Below are positions 1 through 5,920 of a stretch of DNA of 8,379 bases, one piece after another (the first letter of the stretch is position 1; every line of letters begins with the position of its first letter). This stretch comes from an uncultured Clostridia bacterium. GTDB taxonomy: Bacteria > Bacillota > Clostridia > Oscillospirales > Ruminococcaceae. Both the position numbers and the translations under genes were made by a program. The notes beneath the pieces were generated by a model. The model was not told the origin of the DNA. It was given only the letters and a program-made list of their open reading frames with translations, and did not search any database. The stretch is taken from the NCBI GenBank assembly GCA_945867255.1, contig CAMBHV010000045.1, positions 1 to 8,379 on the forward strand, given 5' to 3'.

Positions 1-515
<515 letters not shown>

Positions 516-516
516 C

Positions 517-530
517 GCTGTGTACACAGC
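517..530. repeat. 14-bp perfect palindrome directly after the clpB stop
   Basis: GCTGTGTACACAGC is a perfect 14-bp palindrome starting one base after the clpB stop codon. As RNA it could form a 5-bp stem with a GTAC tetraloop upstream of the main terminator. As DNA it could be a protein site. The core TGTGT/ACACA recurs near 5325-5336 (TGTGTTTACACA). Function is unknown and chance is possible. Confidence 0.6.
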
Positions 531-545
531 CTGTTTTGAAAGTAG

Positions 546-588
546 CAGGGACGTCCCCTTCCCTAAAGGGGCGCCCCTGTTTCTTTTT
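546..588 (+). terminator. Intrinsic terminator of clpB
   Basis: The 5' arm at 546-560 (CAGGGACGTCCCCTT) pairs with 566-579 (AAGGGGCGCCCCTG), with one small bulge and a 5-nt loop. A T-rich run at 580-588 (TTTCTTTTT with leading T) follows. The position, 30 nt after the clpB stop, fits a rho-independent terminator. Confidence 0.85.
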
Positions 589-821
589 GCAAATTCATGG
601 TATCATAACAAACAGAAGAAAAAAGGCATGCCTTCCGCTGAATCGGCACTTATTTAGGCAAATGGCCGCGGCAGATATCACTGGCAGTAAACTGCGAAGG
701 GACAGACGGTGCGGGTGGTAAAGGCAAGAAGCCGTTGAAAAGAAGGCAATGGGTTTCGTTTGGCCAAAGCAAGGTGCCTCTTTGTTGCTGCATGGAATGT
801 CGCTAGGGCTCGGCTATGGAT
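589..821 (+). other. Gene-free stretch upstream of the oxidoreductase
   Basis: No open frame here has a ribosome binding site and protein-like composition. Two weak signals are present. One is an extended -10-like element at 598-606 (TGGTATCAT), whose upstream -35 (TGTTTC at 578-583, 17-nt spacer) is poor and overlaps the clpB terminator. The other is a perfect 12-bp palindrome AAGGCATGCCTT at 623-634. If that promoter is real, the oxidoreductase mRNA has a leader of about 225 nt. I saw no convincing riboswitch or T-box in it, but cannot fold it here. Confidence 0.4.
598..606 (+). promoter_or_regulatory. Possible extended -10 promoter for the oxidoreductase gene
   Basis: TGGTATCAT matches the extended -10 pattern (TGn followed by a TATAAT-like hexamer). 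There is no good -35 at 17 nt. It lies after the clpB terminator, where a promoter for the next gene is expected. Weak call. Confidence 0.25.
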
Positions 822-838
822 AGAAAGGAGAACGGGAT

Positions 839-1828
839 ATGAAACTGAACATCGGAATTCTGGGCGCAGGGAAAATAGCAGCTAAAATGGCGAATACGGT
901 GGCGGCTATGCGTGAGGAAGATGTGCAGGTACTGGCGGTTGCTGCACGTGAACTACCAAGGGCGCAGGCTTTTGCAGCCGCACATGGTATACCGCGTGCA
1001 TATGGCAGCTATGAGGCTATGCTGTCAGATACAGAGATCAACCTTGTGTATGTAGCCACGCCGCATTCTCATCATGCAGCACACACACAGCTTTGCCTTG
1101 CAGCGGGCAAGCATGTGCTGTGCGAAAAGGCATTTACCGTGAACGAAACACAGGCAAAGCGCGTGACAACCATGGCAAGGGAAAAAGGCCTCTTGTTGGC
1201 AGAGGCTATTTGGACGCGCTATATGCCATCGCGTGGGCTGATCGACGAGATTATTGCTTCTGGCCAGCTGGGAACTGTACACAGTCTGCAGGCCAATCTG
1301 GGTTATCCTATCTGGGAAGTAGAGCGTATGCGCGAACCAAATCTCGCCGGAGGTTCTTTGCTGGACCTTGGCGTATATCCTATCAATTTTGCCATGATGG
1401 CATTTGGAGACGATGTGGCAGAGATCACGGGGCAGGCGTGCCTTCTGGAAACGGGTGTGGATGCTGTGGAGAACATCACCATGCGTTGGGCAGATGGCCG
1501 GCAGGCTTGCCTGCACGCCACCATGATGGGCCCGACAGACCGCAGCGGGGTCATTTATGGCGAAAAGGGCTATCTGCTTGTGCAGAACATCAATAACCCG
1601 GAGAAACTGGAAGTGTACGACGCGGGGCATCATCTTGTGTACAGCGTGCCTGTGCCGCAGCAGATTTCAGGATATGAATATGAAGTTCGGGCCTGCAAAC
1701 GAGCTATCGAACAAGGCCTGTGCGAATGCCCGGAAATGCCGCACGAAACCAGTTGCCGCGTGATGGCGCTGGCCGACCGCTTACGCCGGCAGTGGGGTGT
1801 GAATTTTCCGCAACAGATAGAAGCATAA
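839..1828 (+). CDS. Gfo/Idh/MocA-family NAD(P)-dependent oxidoreductase (dihydrodiol/D-xylose dehydrogenase-like)
   Basis: This is a 329-residue cytoplasmic oxidoreductase, full length for the family. It has an N-terminal Rossmann domain with GILGAGKIA at residues 6-14, VATPHSHH at about 72-79, and LCEKAF at 94-99 in place of the more usual EKP (Lys97 is the expected catalytic lysine). AEAIWTRYMP follows at 121-130, then the C-terminal sheet domain with GGSLLDLGVYP at 171-181 (Asp176 and Tyr180). From memory, Lys97, Asp176, Tyr180 and Trp125 sit at the same positions in mammalian dimeric dihydrodiol dehydrogenase. That supports this subfamily, which oxidises or reduces sugars and diols with NADP(H). 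The substrate cannot be read from sequence. The start is set by AGAAAGGAG at 822-830, 8 nt before ATG. The gene is monocistronic, between the clpB terminator and the shared terminator with glyS. I find no sugar transporter or kinase nearby to narrow the role. Confidence 0.88.
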   Translation: MKLNIGILGAGKIAAKMANTVAAMREEDVQVLAVAARELPRAQAFAAAHGIPRAYGSYEAMLSDTEINLVYVATPHSHHAAHTQLCLAAGKHVLCEKAFTVNETQAKRVTTMAREKGLLLAEAIWTRYMPSRGLIDEIIASGQLGTVHSLQANLGYPIWEVERMREPNLAGGSLLDLGVYPINFAMMAFGDDVAEITGQACLLETGVDAVENITMRWADGRQACLHATMMGPTDRSGVIYGEKGYLLVQNINNPEKLEVYDAGHHLVYSVPVPQQISGYEYEVRACKRAIEQGLCECPEMPHETSCRVMALADRLRRQWGVNFPQQIEA

Positions 1829-1837
1829 GACTATAAT

Positions 1838-1880
1838 AAAAAAGGTCCGCTTTATGTAAAACACAAAGCGGACCTTTTTG
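1838..1880. terminator. Bidirectional intrinsic terminator between convergent genes
   Basis: AAAAAGGTCCGCTTT at 1839-1853 pairs perfectly over 15 bp with AAAGCGGACCTTTTT at 1865-1879, and three more inner pairs (1855-1857 with 1861-1863) close the loop. T runs flank both sides (CTTTTTGTTTTT on +, CTTTTTTATTAT on -). It can therefore end both the oxidoreductase transcript and the opposing glyS transcript. Confidence 0.93.
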
Positions 1881-1899
1881 TTTTTCGGAAAAAGATGGT

Positions 1900-3309
1900 T
1901 TAGAAGGCGATTTTCTCTTCGATGTAGCTGCGAAGCTGATCGATGGGGATGCGCACCTGTTCCATTGTGTCACGATCTCTTACGGTGACACAGTGGTCGG
2001 CCGGAGTGGAATCATCGCCCACAGTCTGGAAATCCACTGTAATGCAAAGCGGCGTACCCACTTCGTCCTGACGGCGATAGCGCTTGCCAATGGAACCGGC
2101 TTCGTCGTAGTCCACCATAAAGTACTTGGCAAGTTCGGCATACACTTCGCGTGCCTTTTCACCCAGTTTTTTGGAAAGCGGCAATACGGCGGCTTTGTAG
2201 GGGGCCAGCGCCGGGTGCAGATGCATCACCACGCGGGTATCGTTCTTTGCGGCGTCTACCACTTCTTCGTCATACGCTTCGCACAGGAAAGCAAGGGCCA
2301 CACGGTCTGCCCCAAGAGAAGGTTCAATGACATAAGGAATGTAGTGTTCGTTTGTTTCCGGGTCGAAATATTCCAGGCTCTTGCCGCTGGCTTCCTGGTG
2401 GCGGCCCAGGTCATAATTGGTGCGGTCTGCAATGCCCCACAATTCACCCCAATCGGTGAACGGGAAGGCATATTCAATGTCCGTGGTGGCGTTGGAGTAG
2501 AAAGCCAGTTCCGCAGGTTCGTGATCACGCAGGCGCAGGTGTTCTTCCTGAATGCCCAGGCTAAGCAGCCAATTTTTGCAGTAATCTTTCCAATAGGCAA
2601 ACCACTCAAGATCCGTTCCGGGCTTGCAGAAAAATTCGCATTCCATCTGCTCAAATTCGCGCGTGCGGAACGTGAAGTTGCCTGGGGTAATCTCGTTGCG
2701 GAAGGCTTTGCCTACTTGGCACACGCCGAAAGGAAGTTTGCGGCGTGTGGTGCGCTGCACATTGGCAAAGTTTACAAAAATACCCTGGGCGGTTTCGGGC
2801 CGCAGATAGCATGTGCTGGAAGAATCTTCCGTTACGCCAATGGCCGTTTTGAACATCAGGTTGAATTTGCGAATGGGTGTAAAGTCGTGTTTGCCGCATA
2901 CGGGGCAAACCACATCATCATGCTGGGCAATGAAGGCGTCCATCTCGTCAAAACTCATGGCATCCACATTTACTTCGGGATGTACGTCACCAATCAGCTT
3001 ATCTGCACGATGACGGGCTTTGCAGCTTTTGCAGTCCAGCAAGGGGTCGGAGAATCCGGCCACGTGGCCGGTGGTGACCCACGTTTGGGGGTTCATGATA
3101 ATGGCTGCGTCCAGCCCTACGTTATACGGGCTTTCCTGCACAAATTTTTTCCACCAGGCGCGTTTTACATTATTTTTGAATTCCACGCCGAGAGGGCCAT
3201 AATCCCACGAGTTCGCAAGGCCGCCGTAAATTTCGCTGCCTGCATAAATAAAGCCTCTGTTTTTGCACAGGGCAATCACTTTTTCCATTTTCTTTTCGTT
3301 GCGTTCCAT
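1900..3309 (-). CDS. glyS: Glycyl-tRNA synthetase, single-chain alpha2 (eukaryote/archaea-like) type
   Basis: This 469-residue class II aminoacyl-tRNA synthetase charges tRNA-Gly with glycine at the cost of ATP. It starts with an ERNEKKMEKVIALCKNRGF segment typical of this form. IYGGLANSWDYGPLG (27-41) is near motif 1. A Cys2-Cys2 pair, CKSC at 93-96 and CPVC at 135-138, probably binds zinc. Motif 2 follows, with FRNEITPGNFTFRTREFEQMECEFF at about 203-227 (Arg204, Arg216). Motif 3 is around GADRVALAFL at 333-342. The anticodon-binding domain runs from about 359 to the end. The frame is open further upstream, but the ATG at 3309 is chosen. It has AAAAGGTGG just ahead, it begins at the conserved N-terminus, and longer versions would run across the promoter at 3344-3372. 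The leader is only about 28 nt, so there is no T-box. The product is not the alpha-beta GlyQ/GlyS enzyme, so the symbol glyS is used loosely. Confidence 0.95.
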   Translation of the reverse strand: MERNEKKMEKVIALCKNRGFIYAGSEIYGGLANSWDYGPLGVEFKNNVKRAWWKKFVQESPYNVGLDAAIIMNPQTWVTTGHVAGFSDPLLDCKSCKARHRADKLIGDVHPEVNVDAMSFDEMDAFIAQHDDVVCPVCGKHDFTPIRKFNLMFKTAIGVTEDSSSTCYLRPETAQGIFVNFANVQRTTRRKLPFGVCQVGKAFRNEITPGNFTFRTREFEQMECEFFCKPGTDLEWFAYWKDYCKNWLLSLGIQEEHLRLRDHEPAELAFYSNATTDIEYAFPFTDWGELWGIADRTNYDLGRHQEASGKSLEYFDPETNEHYIPYVIEPSLGADRVALAFLCEAYDEEVVDAAKNDTRVVMHLHPALAPYKAAVLPLSKKLGEKAREVYAELAKYFMVDYDEAGSIGKRYRRQDEVGTPLCITVDFQTVGDDSTPADHCVTVRDRDTMEQVRIPIDQLRSYIEEKIAF

Positions 3310-3343
3310 GCCTGCCACCTTTTCTTTTTCGAGATATGTTCCT

Positions 3344-3372
3344 ATTGTACGGCGGTACGGCCCTTGCGTCAA
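3344..3372 (-). promoter_or_regulatory. Promoter of glyS
   Basis: Reading the minus strand, TTGACG at 3372-3367 is followed by a 17-nt spacer and TACAAT at 3349-3344. This is a near-consensus housekeeping promoter. The start of transcription is expected near 3337, giving a leader of about 28 nt to the glyS ATG. Confidence 0.8.
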
Positions 3373-3381
3373 GCGTTTTAC

Positions 3382-3410
3382 TTGACGTGCGGCCTTTTTT
3401 TGCATATAAT
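3382..3410 (+). promoter_or_regulatory. Promoter of the leader/tRNA-Pro transcript
   Basis: TTGACG at 3382-3387 is followed by a 17-nt spacer and a consensus TATAAT at 3405-3410. The spacer carries a T7 run. The start is expected near 3417. The only downstream gene before a terminator is tRNA-Pro at 3546. The -35 mirrors the -35 of the glyS promoter 9 bp away. Confidence 0.8.
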
Positions 3411-3416
3411 AGACAA

Positions 3417-3545
3417 CACATGCACTAGTTTGTGCGCAGCACGCGCACGAGCAATGCTTGAAAGATGGCGTTTGGCGCTTGGAGGCAAACCAAGGCAGCG
3501 TTGGCACACCACGCATTGCTTGCATGAGAACAGAATAAAGGATAT
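3417..3545 (+). ncRNA. Hairpin-rich leader upstream of tRNA-Pro, possible small RNA
   Basis: About 130 nt lie between the expected start and the mature tRNA, much longer than a minimal pre-tRNA leader. Visible pairings are as follows. GTGCGC at 3432-3437 pairs with GCGCAC at 3443-3448 (5-nt loop, extendable by a G-T and a T-A pair). AGCAATGC at 3450-3457 pairs with GCATTGCT at 3513-3520, enclosing a 55-nt segment. Inside that segment, GTTTG 3470-3474 with CAAAC 3486-3490 competes with CTTGG 3478-3482 and CCAAG 3490-3494. I do not recognise it as 6S, SRP, RNase P or tmRNA. No open frame with a ribosome binding site is present. It may simply be a processed 5' extension. Confidence 0.35.
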
Positions 3546-3621
3546 CGGGGTGTAGCGCAGTTGGTAGCGCGCCACATTTGGGATGTGGATGCCGTGGGTT
3601 CGAATCCCGCCACTCCGACCA
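3546..3621 (+). tRNA. tRNA-Pro (anticodon TGG)
   Basis: A complete 76-nt cloverleaf is visible. The acceptor stem CGGGGTG (3546-3552) pairs with CACTCCG (3611-3617), with one G-T pair. The D arm contains AGCGCAGTTGGTAGCGC. The anticodon stem CCACA/TGTGG encloses the loop TTTGGGA, giving anticodon TGG, which reads CCA and probably other CCN codons. The T arm is GTGGG-TTCGAAT-CCCGC. The discriminator is A3618, followed by an encoded CCA at 3619-3621. It is the only tRNA in the window and is followed 2 nt later by a terminator. Confidence 0.97.
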
Positions 3622-3622
3622 T

Positions 3623-3677
3623 GCGGAGTGTCCTTATGGGATCTAAGTATCCTACAAAGGACACTCCGCCTTTTTTA
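3623..3677 (+). terminator. Intrinsic terminator after tRNA-Pro
   Basis: GCGGAGTGTCCTT at 3623-3635 pairs perfectly over 13 bp with AAGGACACTCCGC at 3657-3669, with a small inner pairing GGAT/ATCC in the loop. TTTTTT follows at 3671-3676. The 5' arm also contains CGGAGTG (3624-3630), the exact complement of the tRNA 3' acceptor strand. Confidence 0.93.
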
Positions 3678-3847
3678 TTGTCAAAATTGGGGCAGCGCCG
3701 TTTTCATCGAACAGCAGCCAATCCCGGATGCACAGGAGCTTTACCTTGCGCCGGGTAAACAGGCTGGTGCATCAACACTTTTGAGTTACATTTATTGAAA
3801 ATGGCGCAACTGCTTCTGTGTAAATATTGTTGCTTTTTTCTGATAAC

Positions 3848-3886
3848 AGAAAACGACGGCTTGAAATTACTGTTTCAAAACCGTCG
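3848..3886 (-). terminator. Intrinsic terminator of the AraC-type regulator gene
   Basis: On the minus strand CGACGG (3886-3881) begins a stem, GACGGTTTTGAAA with TTTCAAGCCGTC and one bulge, which closes at CCGTCG (3859-3854). TTTTCT follows at 3853-3848. It lies 6 nt after the TAA of the regulator at 3895-3893. Confidence 0.75.
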
Positions 3887-3892
3887 CTTTAT

Positions 3893-4861
3893 TTATCTTT
3901 TTACAGGCCTGATATATTTCCAGAACCGCTTGCAATCGTGATAGAAATAAAATATTCTTCCGGGAGAAAGGTCAAGATGATACCCTGTTGCGGAATAATC
4001 AAACTCCCTCATGGTTTTTTCCATTTTCTCTTCTACAAGTCTGTTCTCCGTATCAAAGTCAAACGGGCCATGCTCAAAAACTAAGTAGTCTGCTTCGGGC
4101 ACATCAATCATCAACATTTGTGATGGGATGTTTCCATCATAGTCCGAGGGAAGACGTACACCATAGCATTCGGCAAGAGGAATCCCCCAACTGCAAATTC
4201 TGCCGGCAGGGTCGTTGATAAATGCCATAATTTGTCCGCCGTGGCTATTTGGGCTATTTTCGCAGGGGGCATCCAATTTGCCCTGGATAGTGTCCAGTAA
4301 ACGGCAAACCGTTTGATAGTCTTGCCCGGGAATCAGGTTCTGCTTTTGCCAGAAATCCCAATAACCGATGCTCTCGTAGTTTTTTATGTGCAGAAATTTG
4401 TGTGCGGGAATCGTGACAAAATATGTTTTTATCGCATTTGCTGTTTGTTGCATATCTGCTTTGTCATTGCTTAGAAGATAGCAATCGAAGGGCTTAATAA
4501 TTGTGCGAAGCACAGCGGGAACATCTTTTTTTCGACATTCGCTAGGTGTGATTCCATAGGCGCTTTTAAAAGCGCGGGTAAAGGCTTCGTGAGATGAAAA
4601 CCCGTAATCCAAGGCGATATCCAAAATATTGTTTTGGGTATTACGTATCTGGTGCAGTGCGAAGGCCAGCTTTCGATAGCGAAGATAGTCGCGGAACTGC
4701 ATTCCCGAAATTTGCTTAAACTTTCTTGAAAAATAATATTCTGAATATCCAAATTTCTGAGCGAGGGTACTTAAGGCCAGCGCCTCGTCGTTCCTGTTTC
4801 GAATACAGATGTCGATTTGGTTTATGATGTGTTGAATATTGTTTTGCAGGTCGTGATTCAT
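3893..4861 (-). CDS. AraC-family transcription regulator with C-terminal GyrI-like effector-binding domain
   Basis: This is a 322-residue cytoplasmic DNA-binding protein. The AraC-type double helix-turn-helix is N-terminal (about 10-112). The first helix pair includes LALSTLAQKFGYSEYYFSRKFKQ (28-50). The second, ILDIALDYGFSSHEAFTRAFKSAYGITPSECR (79-110), includes the family signature GFSSHEAFTRAFK--YGITP. The rest (about 145-318) resembles the GyrI-like/Rob effector domain, which binds small, often toxic or amphipathic ligands. Rob, SoxS and drug-responsive activators are the known parallels. The ligand here is unknown. The ATG at 4861 is chosen because GGAGGG lies at 4874-4869 with an 8-nt gap. 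The longer frame opening at 4900 would overlap the probable -10 at 4895-4890. It is transcribed away from the macro-domain operon, from which it is separated by about 0.5 kb, and it could regulate that operon or itself. Confidence 0.9.
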   Translation of the reverse strand: MNHDLQNNIQHIINQIDICIRNRNDEALALSTLAQKFGYSEYYFSRKFKQISGMQFRDYLRYRKLAFALHQIRNTQNNILDIALDYGFSSHEAFTRAFKSAYGITPSECRKKDVPAVLRTIIKPFDCYLLSNDKADMQQTANAIKTYFVTIPAHKFLHIKNYESIGYWDFWQKQNLIPGQDYQTVCRLLDTIQGKLDAPCENSPNSHGGQIMAFINDPAGRICSWGIPLAECYGVRLPSDYDGNIPSQMLMIDVPEADYLVFEHGPFDFDTENRLVEEKMEKTMREFDYSATGYHLDLSPGRIFYFYHDCKRFWKYIRPVKR

Positions 4862-4889
4862 TTGGTTTCCCTCCACTCCGTTTAAAACA

Positions 4890-4895
4890 ATTATA
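4890..4895 (-). promoter_or_regulatory. -10 element of the AraC-type regulator promoter
   Basis: A consensus TATAAT reads on the minus strand, 29 nt upstream of the chosen ATG, with the start of transcription expected near 4883. No good -35 is seen at 16-18 nt, which suits an activator-dependent promoter. An inverted repeat (4931-4945) lies about 35 bp further upstream. Confidence 0.5.
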
Positions 4896-4930
4896 CTCAA
4901 CAGGGCAAACTTGGGCTTGATTTTACTTGC

Positions 4931-4945
4931 GGTTCAACTGGAACC
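4931..4945. promoter_or_regulatory. Candidate operator: GGTTC-N5-GAACC inverted repeat
   Basis: GGTTCAACTGGAACC has perfect 5-bp half-sites around a 5-nt spacer. It is centred roughly 55 bp upstream of the expected start of the AraC-type regulator gene, a place typical for an activator site. The regulator that binds it is unknown. It could act on its own gene. Confidence 0.35.
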
Positions 4946-5072
4946 AAGGACTGTTTGACCCAAAGATACAATTTTTATCTGTTTTAAATGGATACGCTAT
5001 TTTCCATCTATTATGTTAGATACTCTGCTGAGATCATGGCGGGTTGGCACATTTAGTTTTAAGGTGAGAAGA

Positions 5073-5183
5073 ATGCGCACGCCTTTTGGGGCTAAAAAAG
5101 CGCGCGAGAGTGTAAATGAAATCATATCCTTGTGGAAAACCGTGCGGTATCATTTCAAAGTAACCGGTCATACAGGCGAATAA
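5073..5183 (+). CDS. Candidate small ORF, 36 residues, unknown function
   Basis: The ATG at 5073 is preceded by AAGGTGAGA at 5061-5069, and the frame ends in tandem TAA TAA at 5181-5186. The predicted peptide (MRTPFGAKKARESVNEIIS...) is basic and partly amphipathic in its middle, with no membrane segment and no recognised family. No good promoter was seen just upstream. It could be a chance frame or the remains of a decayed gene. I include it because the ribosome binding site and double stop are better than expected in a non-coding stretch. Confidence 0.25.
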   Translation: MRTPFGAKKARESVNEIISLWKTVRYHFKVTGHTGE

Positions 5184-5275
5184 TAACAGATGCCGAAAAT
5201 AGCTGCCCCGTAGCATTTGAAAGATGTGCGCGTTTGCAATGGTTATAAAGAAGTGATGCCGGCATAAAAGAGCAA

Positions 5276-5304
5276 TTGTCACACGCGACAGCCCATGCTA
5301 TGAT
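5276..5304 (+). promoter_or_regulatory. Promoter of the P-loop kinase/macro-domain operon
   Basis: TTGTCA at 5276-5281, a 17-nt spacer and TATGAT at 5299-5304, with TGC directly ahead of the -10 (5296-5298) making an extended -10. The start is expected near 5311, giving a leader of about 73 nt that contains the nested inverted repeat at 5313-5346. Confidence 0.8.
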
Positions 5305-5312
5305 AAAATTAT

Positions 5313-5346
5313 CCCATGGCAGGCTGTGTTTACACAACAACATGGG
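5313..5346 (+). promoter_or_regulatory. Nested inverted repeat at the operon's transcription start
   Basis: Outer arms CCCATG (5313-5318) and CATGGG (5341-5346) enclose inner arms TGTGT (5325-5329) and ACACA (5332-5336). It begins about where transcription should start. It is therefore either an operator overlapping the start site or a 5' leader hairpin. The XRE-like domain of the macro protein two genes down is one candidate binder. That link is inference. Confidence 0.4.
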
Positions 5347-5383
5347 CAACCGTGCAGATAGCGGTATAGCCGGAGGGAATGAA

Positions 5384-5893
5384 ATGGTATTTTTGATTGC
5401 GGGGGCATCACATACGGGGAAAACAGCCCTTGCCCAAAAGATATTGGATAAATATGGATATCCCTATTTATCTATCGATCATTTAAAAATGGGGCTGATC
5501 CGCAGCGGATACACTTCGCTTGTGCCAACAAGCAATGACCGCGAATTGACAGATTATCTGTGGCCGATTGTACGGGAAATTGTGAAAACGGCCATCGAAA
5601 ATAGGCAGAACCTCACTGTGGAGGGCTGCTATATCCCATTTGACTGGGAAAAAGATTTTACAGCAGAGTATCGTGCACATATTCAGTATCGTTGCCTGGT
5701 GATGAGCGAAGCGTACATTCGCAGCCATTATCACGAAATCAGGGAATATGCCAATGTTGCAGAGCAAAGGAAAGACGACTCGGCCTGCACTTTAGAGACG
5801 TTGCTTATGGATAATGCACAAACACTCAAATATTGCCGAAAATATGGTGTGAAAGCAATTCTGATCGACAAAACTTATCATATAGAGATCTGA
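5384..5893 (+). CDS. Small P-loop kinase-like protein, substrate unknown
   Basis: This 169-residue cytoplasmic protein begins with VFLIAGASHTGKT, a Walker A motif at residues 7-14 (Lys13, Thr14). YLSIDHLKMGLIRSG (28-42) follows, resembling the acceptor-binding segment of small-molecule and nucleotide kinases, with Asp32 placed like their catalytic or binding acid. NLTVEGCYIP (76-85) sits where Walker B is expected, with Glu80. A basic C-terminal part with YIRSHYHEIREYANVAEQRKDD may act as a lid. The size fits AAA_33/adenylate-kinase-like proteins. A zeta-toxin-like or 2-phosphoglycerate-kinase-like relation is possible but not shown. The ATG at 5384 has GGAGGG at 5372-5377 with a 6-nt gap. 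The frame is open upstream, but the earlier ATG at 5342 lacks a ribosome binding site. It is the first gene of the operon, 27 nt before the macro-domain gene. Confidence 0.85.
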   Translation: MVFLIAGASHTGKTALAQKILDKYGYPYLSIDHLKMGLIRSGYTSLVPTSNDRELTDYLWPIVREIVKTAIENRQNLTVEGCYIPFDWEKDFTAEYRAHIQYRCLVMSEAYIRSHYHEIREYANVAEQRKDDSACTLETLLMDNAQTLKYCRKYGVKAILIDKTYHIEI

Positions 5894-5920
5894 TTGGGGC
5901 AGAATCAGGGAGGTGGCCTT

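Larger units (their letters stand above)
4896..5275. other. Gene-poor region between the AraC regulator and the macro-domain operon
   Basis: About 380 nt with lower GC than its flanks and no full-size gene on either strand. It holds an inverted repeat at 4931-4945 and a loose repeat ATGGA/TCCAT in the T-rich stretch near 4988-5008. It also holds one candidate 36-codon ORF (5073-5183). The frames otherwise close often. No tRNA fragment, insertion-sequence end or long repeat was recognised. Confidence 0.5.

Noticed and set aside
1025..1633. A 202-codon minus-strand frame inside the oxidoreductase gene
   Set aside because: It is an antisense shadow of a clear gene, with Cys/His-rich low-quality composition and no ribosome binding site.
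3310..3525. A 72-codon N-terminal extension of glyS
   Set aside because: It would translate across the promoter at 3344-3372, has no family similarity, and the ATG at 3309 has a proper ribosome binding site and the conserved N-terminus.
1993..3555. A 520-codon open frame on the + strand opposite glyS
   Set aside because: It mirrors the glyS codons on the other strand. It has no ribosome binding site and no recognisable domain, and it overlaps a certain gene fully. Long antisense frames are common in genes with strong codon bias.
3546..3621. tRNA-Pro as an integration site for a mobile element
   Set aside because: No integrase is visible, and I found no second copy of the tRNA 3' end elsewhere in the window to act as an attachment repeat.
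3679..3798. A protein-like frame ending in IEQQPIPDAQELYLAPGKQ... after the tRNA terminator
   Set aside because: There is no start codon with a ribosome binding site after the terminator, and the frame would have to begin inside the tRNA. At most it is an unrecognisable gene remnant.
5034..5282. An 82-codon minus-strand frame in the regulator-operon gap
   Set aside because: No ribosome binding site, odd composition, and it overlaps the operon promoter.
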